Source of the DNA: Bacteroidota bacterium
GTDB lineage: Bacteria > Bacteroidota > Bacteroidia > Chitinophagales > Chitinophagaceae
Reading direction: 5' to 3'
Assembly: GCA_018267795.1 (NCBI GenBank)
Contig: JAFDXS010000084.1
Coordinates: forward strand, 1 to 8,076
Length of the DNA: 8,076 bases
How positions within the stretch are numbered: position 1 is the stretch's first letter; every line of letters begins with the position of its first letter. Under the pieces are notes generated by a model. The model did no database searches. It saw nothing but the letters and a program-made list of their open reading frames with translations, and was not told the origin of the DNA. Below, piece after piece: positions 1 to 5,761 of the stretch. The position numbers and the translations under genes are program-made.

Positions 1-2
1 GG

Positions 3-33
3 GCTGGCCTGTTCTCAGGCTGGCTTTTTCTTT
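3..33 (+). terminator. Rho-independent terminator, copy 1
   Basis: A 9-bp stem (3-11 with 16-24) encloses a TTCT loop and is followed by a T-rich run (25-33). Two of the nine pairs are G-U wobbles (5-22 and 6-21). It probably ends a transcript that enters from left of the window. It is a near-exact copy of the hairpin at 155-188. Confidence 0.7.
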
Positions 34-91
34 AAGGAATGCTATGATTAATGATTTGATAGTGCTAACTTTACCCAATAGTTAAAAGTAT

Positions 92-122
92 TTTGACAAT
101 ATAAAATCAATAATTACTTTTG
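92..122 (+). promoter_or_regulatory. Bacteroidota-type promoter (TTTG - 19 nt - TACTTTTG)
   Basis: A -33 element TTTG (92-95) and a full match to the -7 consensus TAnnTTTG (115-122) are separated by 19 nt, the spacing expected for the primary sigma factor of Bacteroidota. Transcription would start near 127-130. It would meet the hairpin at 155-188 before reaching the gene at 228, so the promoter drives either a very short RNA or an attenuated leader for that gene. Confidence 0.6.
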
Positions 123-152
123 TAAAAGTTTTCATAGTGATAGGGTTTATAG

Positions 153-181
153 GGGCTGGCCTGTTCTCAGGCCGGCTTTTT
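153..181 (+). repeat. 29-bp direct repeat, partner at 1-29
   Basis: Positions 1-29 and 153-181 agree at 28 of 29 bases, an offset of 152 bp. The repeat covers the whole terminator stem-loop and the first T residues. The flanking sequence after the T-tract is not conserved. The left copy begins at the window edge, so how far the repeat extends leftward, and whether more copies exist, cannot be seen. Confidence 0.9.
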
Positions 182-188
182 TATTTTT
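155..188 (+). terminator. Rho-independent terminator, copy 2
   Basis: A stem GCTGGCCTG / CAGGCCGGC (155-163 with 168-176, one wobble pair) encloses a TTCT loop and is followed by TTTTTTATTTTT (177-188). It lies 40 nt upstream of the start codon at 228 and so isolates that gene from upstream transcription unless it is read through. Relative to copy 1, the single base change (T21 to C173) converts a G-U pair to G-C, so the fold is preserved. Confidence 0.8.
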
Positions 189-227
189 AGCCTTAAATCA
201 TTTATTTTACAACAAATTATCACAAAC

Positions 228-1310
228 ATGCTGAGATGTGTAGGAGCTGCGCTCGTCACGCTGTCATTGTCTTATAGTGCATTAGCACAACCATTGACCG
301 CATATACAGACTTGCAAAATGAAGTAATGGTATGGGATAAAGGCCTGATTCATAAAGTAGATTACTTGCCGCCCACCAGCATGAAAATAGGCCGAAGCGC
401 CATCCCTTACATAGATAATTCCAACTCTTTTAAAATTTATTATAATGGTGGTGTAAAGACCATAAATCCGGGCTTTACCAATGCTTACGAAGCTACTGAC
501 AACCTTGTGATGTACCTTAACGCCAAGCAGCTAAACGTATTTGACAGGGGTAATACAAAAATGCTGGCCGGTATTTGCAATACCTATTATCTGGGAGATA
601 GTGTATTATTATACCTTGATGAGCAAAGGAGCGAGTACAAAGTATATTATAACGGACAAACCTATACAGTAGAAAGCTTTATACCTGATAGTGTGCTGGC
701 CAATGTAAAAGTTTCTGACAACGTAGTAGCCTATGATAATTTTGCCAACCAATTTCGTATATTTTATCACGGGGGCATTATTCCGCAGGAGGAGTATCCT
801 GTAAGCAGCTTTAGCGTAGGCAGAAATACAGTTGCCTATGTTGATGCTAACAGGCAGTTCAAAATATTTCACAAAGGGAAAACTTTTGTCATAGACGATT
901 ACCCGCCACAAACCTATACTGCGGGAGATAATCTTGTTGCCTTTGTTTCCAATGATGGCTATTTTAAAATATTCTATGAGGACAGCATCAGGAATGTGGG
1001 CTTCTTCAATCCTGCTACAATGATGGTAGGGGATAATATAGTTGCATATAAAGATCCCAGCGGTTACTTAAAGGTTTTCTACAAAGGAGATATAACCGAT
1101 ATGGAAACCTATTTTCCTACAGGCATAGTTATAAAATACAATTCATTGGCATACATAAACAGTGCAAATACACTTAGGCTATTTACAGAAGGTGAAGTGT
1201 ACGACGTAACAAACGCTGATCTGCAAAGCTGGGAGCTGGACTATGATGTAATAAAGTACCAGATAGGGCAGAACATGTTCCGCATCTTTTATAAGGGCCA
1301 GGAATATTAA
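228..1310 (+). CDS. Secreted ten-repeat beta-rich protein, function unknown
   Basis: A 360-residue protein that I cannot assign to a named family. Residues 1-20 are a signal peptide with a probable signal peptidase I site after SALA (A20/Q21), so the protein should reach the periplasm or the outside. The rest is built of about ten repeats with the core pattern F-K/R-I-F/Y-Y-x-G followed by an acidic or aromatic stretch and VGDNxVAYxD. The core strands begin at residues 33, 68, 102, 137, 176, 211, 246, 281, 316 and 351, a period of 35 (34 once, 39 once). Alternating hydrophobic residues and many Tyr/Phe suggest a beta-propeller or other closed or stacked beta fold, which is inference. No catalytic motif, cysteine pattern or C-terminal T9SS sorting domain is visible; the protein ends within a repeat (FRIFYKGQEY). 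The start at 228 is chosen because the signal peptide begins there; no Shine-Dalgarno sequence is present. It converges with the peptidase gene 12 bp downstream. Confidence 0.85.
   Translation: MLRCVGAALVTLSLSYSALAQPLTAYTDLQNEVMVWDKGLIHKVDYLPPTSMKIGRSAIPYIDNSNSFKIYYNGGVKTINPGFTNAYEATDNLVMYLNAKQLNVFDRGNTKMLAGICNTYYLGDSVLLYLDEQRSEYKVYYNGQTYTVESFIPDSVLANVKVSDNVVAYDNFANQFRIFYHGGIIPQEEYPVSSFSVGRNTVAYVDANRQFKIFHKGKTFVIDDYPPQTYTAGDNLVAFVSNDGYFKIFYEDSIRNVGFFNPATMMVGDNIVAYKDPSGYLKVFYKGDITDMETYFPTGIVIKYNSLAYINSANTLRLFTEGEVYDVTNADLQSWELDYDVIKYQIGQNMFRIFYKGQEY
324..1307 (+). repeat. Ten tandem 35-residue coding repeats (about 105 bp period)
   Basis: Internal repeat array of the protein encoded at 228-1310. 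Units share FKIFY-like cores and a VGDN-VAYxD turn. The spacings between cores are 35, 34, 35, 39, 35, 35, 35, 35 and 35 residues. The middle units (residues about 176-285) are most alike; the first, third and ninth are most diverged. The DNA copies are clearly degenerate, so this is an old duplication kept at protein level and not a recent expansion. Confidence 0.85.
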
Positions 1311-1316
1311 TCCATG

Positions 1317-1350
1317 CCTGCGCTACATATAGCGCTTCACCATACGCAGG
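1317..1350. terminator. Inverted repeats at the convergent gene ends (weak terminator candidate)
   Basis: A perfect 6-bp stem GCGCTA / TAGCGC (1320-1325 with 1330-1335) overlaps the peptidase stop codon. An alternative longer-range stem CCTGCG / CGCAGG (1317-1322 with 1345-1350) shares its left arm. The position between two converging genes fits a shared end signal. There is no T-tract on either strand, so ordinary intrinsic termination is doubtful. Confidence 0.25.
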
Positions 1351-2108
1351 TTATGCGTGCGTTTCTTTAGCTGTATGCTGATAATGCCCCCCTGGTCTAT
1401 GCGGTCTATCACCACACGCCCTATGGAGTCCGCGGCGTGTATAATTGTTTGATTATCCAGTATGATGCCTACGTGTATAATATTACCATCGGCATTATCG
1501 AAAAATGCAAGATCGCCACAACGGCTGTTCTGCAGGAAATCTACATCATCCCCTTCCATTGCCTGCTGGCTGGCATCTCTGGGTATGCGCTTGCCACACA
1601 TTTTATAAGCCATCTGGCTAAGCCCCGAGCAATCTATACCTAATATAGAACGGCCGCCCCATTGGTAAGGTGCATGCATATATTGCAGCGCCCAATCTTT
1701 CAGGCTATCGCAATCAAGTTCTGCTTTCTTAAAGTTGATCTTTTTGCCTTTAAACTTACCGTCCTTATTGGCGAGCAATATTTTACTATGCTTCAGTCCC
1801 AAAAGCTCGGAGCCCAGCGGTAGTATCATTTCGCTATCCTCAAATATTAATCTATTCGTATGTTTTGTGCAGAGATTGCGGACAGATTTGCGATATTCTT
1901 TGAAGGTGATAAATGTCAATTGGGAGATTTTACACCAGCCTTCATAATCATCCCATTCGCCTCGTATGCGTGCCCAATCTTTATCATTTACCTCCAGAAC
2001 CTCAGCCCTTTCCCCAAAAAGTAACTGATTTACCTGCTCTGCCTTGTGTGAGGGTTCACTGCGCACGGGCATTACAGATACATTGCAAAAAGAATAAGCT
2101 AAAACCAT
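1323..2108 (-). CDS. SH3b + NlpC/P60 (C40) cysteine peptidase
   Basis: A 261-residue protein of the NlpC/P60 superfamily that likely cleaves gamma-D-glutamyl-diamino acid bonds in peptidoglycan stem peptides. Residues about 8-65 form a bacterial SH3 domain (VMPVRSEPSHKAEQVNQLLF then a GWCK strand), and a second SH3-like segment probably fills about 66-130. The catalytic domain spans about 135-261: Cys160 in the DCSG motif, His212 in IIHVGI and His224 in TIIHAAD make the expected triad, and YQWGGRS precedes the nucleophile. No signal peptide or lipobox is visible, which resembles YkfC-type enzymes acting on imported muropeptides in the cytoplasm; this location is inferred. The ATG at 2108 is preferred over Met13 because the conserved SH3 start (CNVSVMPVRSEP) lies between them. 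It is divergent from rny, with a 235-bp shared upstream region, and convergent with the repeat-protein gene. Length is normal for Bacteroidota homologues. Confidence 0.93.
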   Translation of the reverse strand: MVLAYSFCNVSVMPVRSEPSHKAEQVNQLLFGERAEVLEVNDKDWARIRGEWDDYEGWCKISQLTFITFKEYRKSVRNLCTKHTNRLIFEDSEMILPLGSELLGLKHSKILLANKDGKFKGKKINFKKAELDCDSLKDWALQYMHAPYQWGGRSILGIDCSGLSQMAYKMCGKRIPRDASQQAMEGDDVDFLQNSRCGDLAFFDNADGNIIHVGIILDNQTIIHAADSIGRVVIDRIDQGGIISIQLKKRTHNLRMVKRYM

Positions 2109-2267
2109 TCGTATGAAAATCTGCCCGAAATTACGTTTTCGTTCTCCATCTATACAATATAAATTATTGAAACATATCTGTCTTTATGCATTAGTCAAGT
2201 CTATATATATGGGCGGGCTCCCTTTTACCAAAATTCTTATTAACTTAGCAAGTCTAATTTAAGTCCC

Positions 2268-2275
2268 CAAAATTA
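2268..2275 (-). promoter_or_regulatory. Possible -7 box for the peptidase gene
   Basis: On the minus strand this reads TAATTTTG, a full TAnnTTTG match, 160 bp upstream of the peptidase start codon. No TTTG is present at the expected -33 distance, so the call is weak. Confidence 0.25.
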
Positions 2276-2313
2276 TAATTTAGTATATATATAGGGCCTT
2301 TATTTAATGAATA

Positions 2314-2326
2314 TTTATCAGATAAA
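2314..2326. promoter_or_regulatory. 13-bp palindrome in the rny leader
   Basis: TTTATC-A-GATAAA is a perfect inverted repeat centred on position 2320, ending 17 bp before the rny start codon. It could be an operator half-site pair or a small leader hairpin affecting translation. A/T richness makes chance occurrence plausible. Confidence 0.2.
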
Positions 2327-2343
2327 AGCTACAAACAACAATT

Positions 2344-3918
2344 ATGGATTCGACAATCATTGCTGCTATTGTCGCAGTGGCAGCTATATTAATAGGTATA
2401 TTTCTAGGGAAGTTAATCTTTGCTAAAAACACAAAACAACAAGTAGACGAGGCCGAACAACAAGCGAAAAAGATAGTAGAAGACGCTAAAACGCATGCCG
2501 AGACACTAAAAGACAAGAAAATACTGGAAGCCAAGGAAACCTTTTTACAGCTGAAGAGTGAGCATGAAAAAGAAGTATTGATACGCACCCAGAAGTTAGC
2601 AGAGAACGAAAACCGCCTGAAACAACAGCAACAAAGCTGGAATGACAAAAATGCTGCACTACAGCGACAGGTGCAGGAAAATGAGCAACTGAAAGAAACA
2701 CTCGACCGCCAGGTGGAGATAGTAAATATAAAGCGCACAGAACTGGAGCGCCACCAGGAAGAGCATATTAAGCGCCTGGAAAAAGTAGCTAACCTTTCTG
2801 CCGAAGAAGCAAAAGCTGAACTGGTAGAGGTGGTGAAGGAAGAGGCCCGCACCCGCGCTATGGCCCATGTGAAGGAGATAATGGAAGAAGCGAAGGTAAA
2901 TGCTACCAAAGAAGCTAAGAAGATAATAATACAAAGCATACAACGCACTGCTGCTGAGCAGACTATAGAAAATGCGATTACCGTATTTACACTGGAAAGC
3001 GATGAAATAAAGGGGCAGATAATAGGTCGTGAAGGCCGTAACATACGTGCCTTGGAAGCAGCTACAGGTGTGGATCTGATAATAGATGATACCCCAGAGG
3101 CAATAGTACTGAGCTGTTTCGATCCATTGCGTCGTGAAATAGCACGTTTGTCACTACAACGCCTGGTACAGGATGGCCGCATACACCCTGCGCGTATAGA
3201 AGAAGTGGTAGAAAAGACTAAAAAGCAGCTGGAAGAACAGGTGATGGAAATAGGTGAGCGCACTATAATAGAGCTCGGTGTACATGGCCTGCATAAAGAC
3301 CTGGTACGCATGGTGGGTAAGATGCGTTTCCGTTCATCTTATGGTCAAAACCTGTTGATGCACAGTAAAGAAACTGCTAACCTCTGCGCTATAATGGCTG
3401 CCGAATTGGGACTGGGACAAAAAGTAGTGAAACTTGCCAAACGTGCCGGCTTACTGCATGATATAGGTAAAGTGCCCGATGAAGAAACAGAACTGAGCCA
3501 CGCATTGCTGGGTGCTAAAATAGCTGAAAGATGCGGCGAACATCCTGCTGTGATAAATGCCATAGGCGCGCACCACGATGAAATGGAAATGAGCTATATC
3601 ATATCTCCTATAGTGCAGGCATGTGACGCTATTAGCGGCGCAAGGCCGGGTGCACGTCGTGAGATGATGCAAAGCTACCTGCAGCGCATAAAAGACCTGG
3701 AAGGGCTGGCTATGGCTTATAACGGCGTAGAAAAAGCATACGCAATACAAGCAGGCCGTGAACTACGTGTGATAGTGGAAGCAGAAAAAGTAAGCGATGC
3801 AGAAAGCGATCGTTTATCATTTGAGATTGCAGACAAAATTCAGAAAGAAATGCAGTACCCCGGTCAGATAAAAGTGACTGTGATACGCGAACTGAGAGCT
3901 GTGAATATTGCCAGGTAA
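2344..3918 (+). CDS. rny: Ribonuclease Y
   Basis: A 524-residue membrane-anchored endoribonuclease of the RNase Y family, which starts decay of many mRNAs; the length is typical. Residues 4-26 are one N-terminal membrane helix. Residues about 30-205 form a long charged coiled coil. A KH RNA-binding domain follows with the GxxG loop IIGREGRNIR (226-235). The HD phosphohydrolase domain starts near His340 (LLMHSKET) and includes the signature LLHDIGK with His372-Asp373, the HHDE segment (410-413) and Asp428 before SGARPGARRE. The C-terminal portion matches the family to the end (IKVTVIRELRAVNIAR). All expected metal-binding residues are present, so it should be active. The start ATG leads directly into the membrane helix; the leader is A-rich without a Shine-Dalgarno sequence. 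It is transcribed alone: the peptidase gene lies divergently upstream, and a strong terminator begins 24 bp after the stop codon. Confidence 0.98.
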   Translation: MDSTIIAAIVAVAAILIGIFLGKLIFAKNTKQQVDEAEQQAKKIVEDAKTHAETLKDKKILEAKETFLQLKSEHEKEVLIRTQKLAENENRLKQQQQSWNDKNAALQRQVQENEQLKETLDRQVEIVNIKRTELERHQEEHIKRLEKVANLSAEEAKAELVEVVKEEARTRAMAHVKEIMEEAKVNATKEAKKIIIQSIQRTAAEQTIENAITVFTLESDEIKGQIIGREGRNIRALEAATGVDLIIDDTPEAIVLSCFDPLRREIARLSLQRLVQDGRIHPARIEEVVEKTKKQLEEQVMEIGERTIIELGVHGLHKDLVRMVGKMRFRSSYGQNLLMHSKETANLCAIMAAELGLGQKVVKLAKRAGLLHDIGKVPDEETELSHALLGAKIAERCGEHPAVINAIGAHHDEMEMSYIISPIVQACDAISGARPGARREMMQSYLQRIKDLEGLAMAYNGVEKAYAIQAGRELRVIVEAEKVSDAESDRLSFEIADKIQKEMQYPGQIKVTVIRELRAVNIAR

Positions 3919-3942
3919 TTAGCTGGATTATACTATACTTAC

Positions 3943-3979
3943 AAAACTGCAACAGGTACCTGTTGCAGTTTTTGTTTTT
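3943..3979 (+). terminator. Rho-independent terminator of rny
   Basis: A perfect palindrome with 15-bp arms (3943-3957 and 3958-3972, centre GGTACC) can fold as a 13-bp stem with a GTAC loop. It is followed by a T-rich run to 3979 (TTTTTGTTTTT from 3969). The start lies 24 bp after the rny stop codon. On the other strand the stem is followed only by TTTTGT, so termination in that direction would be weaker. Confidence 0.95.
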
Positions 3980-4175
3980 AATAATCAGCTAAATAAAGCC
4001 AGTTTGATATGAATGTAGAATTACCTCTACACCTATTAATACAATCGAAAAATAACTTTACTATCAATTAATAATATTATCACATCCCTAAGGAATAATT
4101 GTGCAAATCATTAATGAAATTACTACTGTTTATAAAACACTTTTATCCACCAAAATAGATTACTGAGCAAAAACT

Positions 4176-4200
4176 AAAACTATCAATTAGTTTTTGATAG
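4176..4200 (+). promoter_or_regulatory. Alternative hairpins overlapping the 4197-4230 terminator
   Basis: CTATCAA (4180-4186) can pair with TTGATAG (4194-4200), which uses the first four bases of the terminator stem. A third option, AAAACTA (4176-4182) with TAGTTTT (4188-4194), excludes the second and leaves the terminator free. This is the geometry of an antiterminator/terminator switch. No ligand-binding domain or leader peptide was recognised, and A/T-rich pairing may be fortuitous. Confidence 0.3.
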
Positions 4201-4230
4201 AGCTGACCAACCACAGCTCTATTTTTATTT
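4197..4230 (+). terminator. Rho-independent terminator in the ndh upstream region
   Basis: A perfect 9-bp stem ATAGAGCTG / CAGCTCTAT (4197-4205 with 4214-4222) with an 8-nt loop is followed by TTTTATTTAT. It lies 220 bp downstream of the rny terminator and 81 bp before the ndh start codon, with no recognisable gene in front of it. It either ends a small RNA made from 3980-4196 or attenuates a longer ndh transcript. Confidence 0.85.
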
Positions 4231-4263
4231 ATCTCGGCAATAGTTTTATTTATAAGGGAACGG

Positions 4264-4293
4264 TTTTTACGAGATTAGGAATAGCTAATTTTG
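4264..4293 (+). promoter_or_regulatory. Probable ndh promoter
   Basis: The -7 box TAATTTTG (4286-4293) matches TAnnTTTG fully. The -33 region is only a T-run (TTTTT, 4264-4268) and lacks the G, so the match is partial. The predicted start near 4298-4301 leaves a leader of about 10-13 nt before the ATG at 4311. This supports the shorter protein start and places the promoter downstream of the terminator at 4197-4230. Confidence 0.5.
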
Positions 4294-4310
4294 TATTAAA
4301 TTATTATTCT

Positions 4311-5618
4311 ATGAATAAGTCCCGAGTTATCATTTTGGGTGCCGGTTTTGCAGGGTTGCAGCTGGCAAGAAGAATAAGGAATGCTGCTTACGAGATAATA
4401 CTAATAGACCAATATAACTTTCACCAGTTTCAGCCGCTATTTTACCAGGTAGCTACAGCACGGTTGGAGCCCAGTGCTATTTCTTTTCCGCTGCGAAAGG
4501 TTTTTCAGAGAGAGAAAAATATTCACGTGCGCATAGCATGTGTAGATGAAATAGATACGCAAAAGCAAGTAGTAAAAACTACAGAAGGCGATTTTGAATA
4601 CGACCATCTTGTATTAGCCACCGGCTGCACAACAAACTTCTTTGGAAATAAAAATATAGAGCAATATGCTTTCCCGATGAAGTCAACTATAGACGCGATA
4701 GCATTAAGAAACAGGATACTGCTGAATTTTGAAGATGCTTTAAATGCCGGCCCCGGCGATATAGAGTCTATAATGAACATCGTGGTAGCAGGTGGTGGCC
4801 CTACAGGCGTAGAGCTGGCTGGTGCCCTTGCAGAGATGAAAAAAAACGTGTTGCCAAAGGACTATCCTGATATGGACTTCAGCAGGCTGAATATATACCT
4901 GGTAGAAGGCCTGCACAATACGCTGGCGAATATGAGCAAAGCATCTCAGGACAAATCGAAGGAATATCTTGAATTGCTTGGGGTTAATCTGTTGGTAGAT
5001 ACTTTAGTGCAGGATTACGATGGAACGCAAATAACATTTAAAGATGGCAAAACGCTGAAAACAAAAACGCTGATCTGGACAGCGGGTGTAAAAGCGAGTG
5101 TGCCAAACGGTATTCCGAAAGAAGTAATGGTACGCGGCGGACGTATACAGGTAGATGAATATAGCAAAGTAAAAGGTCTCTCAAATGTATTTGCAATAGG
5201 GGATGTGGCATATATGGAAACAACAGAATGGCCTAAAGGACATCCCCAACTTGCTAACGTGGCCATAAACCAGGCAAAGAATTTAGCGGCCAATATGAAG
5301 AACATGCTTCAGAATAAGGAGCTGAAACCATTTAAATATAAAAACCCCGGCACTATGGCAACTGTAGGTAAGCGTAAAGCTGTGGTTGACCTGCCTTCAA
5401 TTAGTTTCCAGGGAGTATTCGCATGGCTTACCTGGATGTTCCTTCATCTAATGCTGATATTAAGTGTAAAGAATAAACTGATCATTTTTATTAACTGGGC
5501 AATAAGCTACTTTACTAACGACACCACGCTGCGTTTAATATTATTGCCAAGCAAAAAGCAGGTAGAGCTGGTAGATGAGCATCATTTTTTTCATGAAGAT
5601 GCAGTAATAGAGAAGTGA
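4311..5618 (+). CDS. ndh: Type II NADH dehydrogenase (NDH-2), NADH:quinone oxidoreductase
   Basis: A 435-residue flavoprotein that passes electrons from NADH to membrane quinone without pumping protons; it works at the inner face of the cytoplasmic membrane. The FAD-binding Rossmann motif is at residues 5-20 (VIILGAGFAGL, G10-x-G12-x-x-G15). The NAD-binding Rossmann motif is at 157-172 (IVVAGGGPTGVELAGAL, G161-x-G163-x-x-G166). The second FAD contact is NVFAIGDVA with Asp298, followed by HPQLANVAINQA near the quinone/flavin site. The C-terminal part (about 365-400, GVFAWLTWMFLHLMLILSV) is hydrophobic and probably attaches the enzyme to the membrane. The ATG at 4311 is chosen because the FAD motif begins five residues later. 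An in-frame extension from a TTG at 4194 adds 39 residues with no family match and overlaps both the terminator and the promoter. It appears monocistronic. Confidence 0.95.
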   Translation: MNKSRVIILGAGFAGLQLARRIRNAAYEIILIDQYNFHQFQPLFYQVATARLEPSAISFPLRKVFQREKNIHVRIACVDEIDTQKQVVKTTEGDFEYDHLVLATGCTTNFFGNKNIEQYAFPMKSTIDAIALRNRILLNFEDALNAGPGDIESIMNIVVAGGGPTGVELAGALAEMKKNVLPKDYPDMDFSRLNIYLVEGLHNTLANMSKASQDKSKEYLELLGVNLLVDTLVQDYDGTQITFKDGKTLKTKTLIWTAGVKASVPNGIPKEVMVRGGRIQVDEYSKVKGLSNVFAIGDVAYMETTEWPKGHPQLANVAINQAKNLAANMKNMLQNKELKPFKYKNPGTMATVGKRKAVVDLPSISFQGVFAWLTWMFLHLMLILSVKNKLIIFINWAISYFTNDTTLRLILLPSKKQVELVDEHHFFHEDAVIEK

Positions 5619-5718
5619 TTTTTTGTGCTAAACTTTTTATAAATTTTTTTATAGCTGACCAGATAAAGTTCTAACACCTATTATTAACTGGTAATTAATT
5701 TTTATTTAAATATAACAG

Positions 5719-5750
5719 GGGCGACAGTTAATTGGGTTAAAAAACTGCCC
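5719..5750 (+). promoter_or_regulatory. Bulged hairpin upstream of the surface-protein gene
   Basis: GGGC-(GAC bulge)-AGTT (5719-5729) pairs with AACTGCCC (5743-5750). An alternative pairing ATTGGGTT (5731-5738) with AACCAAT (5751-5757) overlaps it. The only T-run downstream is TTTTT at 5764-5768, so it is a poor terminator. It lies just upstream of the -7 box and might be a regulator site. Confidence 0.25.
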
Positions 5751-5761
5751 AACCAATAAAA

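Larger units (their letters stand above)
128..188 (+). ncRNA. Candidate short RNA or attenuated leader (about 60 nt)
   Basis: This interval runs from the predicted start site of the 92-122 promoter to the end of the T-tract at 188. It has no reading frame of useful length and ends in a strong hairpin. It may be a stand-alone small RNA, or the 5' leader of the gene at 228, where read-through would control expression. The call rests only on promoter plus terminator geometry; no known RNA family was recognised. Confidence 0.25.
2109..2343. other. Divergent intergenic region between the peptidase gene and rny
   Basis: A 235-bp A/T-rich region that must contain the 5' ends of both genes. No coding frame of interest is seen. 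Two TATATATAT-plus-GGGC stretches occur (about 2203-2213 and 2284-2297). No complete -33/-7 pair was found for rny on the plus strand; several TAnnTTAG near-matches (2241-2248, 2276-2283) lack a -33 partner. Confidence 0.6.
3980..4310. other. Non-coding gap between rny and ndh
   Basis: 331 bp without a credible gene. It holds a TGTAGA / TCTACA inverted repeat (4014-4019 with 4026-4031), two copies of ACTATCAATTA (4060-4070 and 4179-4189), a set of overlapping hairpins and a strong terminator (4176-4230), and a promoter-like element just before ndh. A frame open from a TTG at 4194 runs into ndh but is unlikely to be translated, because it begins inside the terminator. Confidence 0.7.

Noticed and set aside
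1..188. CRISPR-like repeat-spacer arrangement from the two 29-bp repeats
   Set aside because: Only two copies are visible, spaced 152 bp apart, each a hairpin followed by a T-tract. That is a terminator duplication, not a CRISPR array with 30-40 bp spacers, and no cas gene is present.
609..911. A 100-codon reverse-strand frame inside the repeat-protein gene
   Set aside because: It is a shadow of the repeated Tyr/Phe-rich codons; no independent start signal or homology is visible.
1437..2116. Plus-strand frames of about 67-70 codons opposite the NlpC/P60 gene
   Set aside because: They are short, lack family features and overlap the catalytic and SH3 coding sequence on the other strand.
2109..2343. 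A small gene or riboswitch between the peptidase gene and rny
   Set aside because: There is no reading frame with a plausible start and no extended conserved-looking structure; only A/T-rich tracts and one short palindrome are present.
2304..3311. A 335-codon reverse-strand open frame opposite rny
   Set aside because: Its translation is a low-complexity Ser/Cys/Arg/Phe-rich string with no domain, exactly what the complement of the rny coiled-coil codons gives. rny on the plus strand is unambiguous.
5619..5660. Intrinsic terminator directly after ndh
   Set aside because: T-runs are present, but the preceding sequence forms only short A/T stems (TTTATAAA-like), so the end of the ndh transcript cannot be placed.
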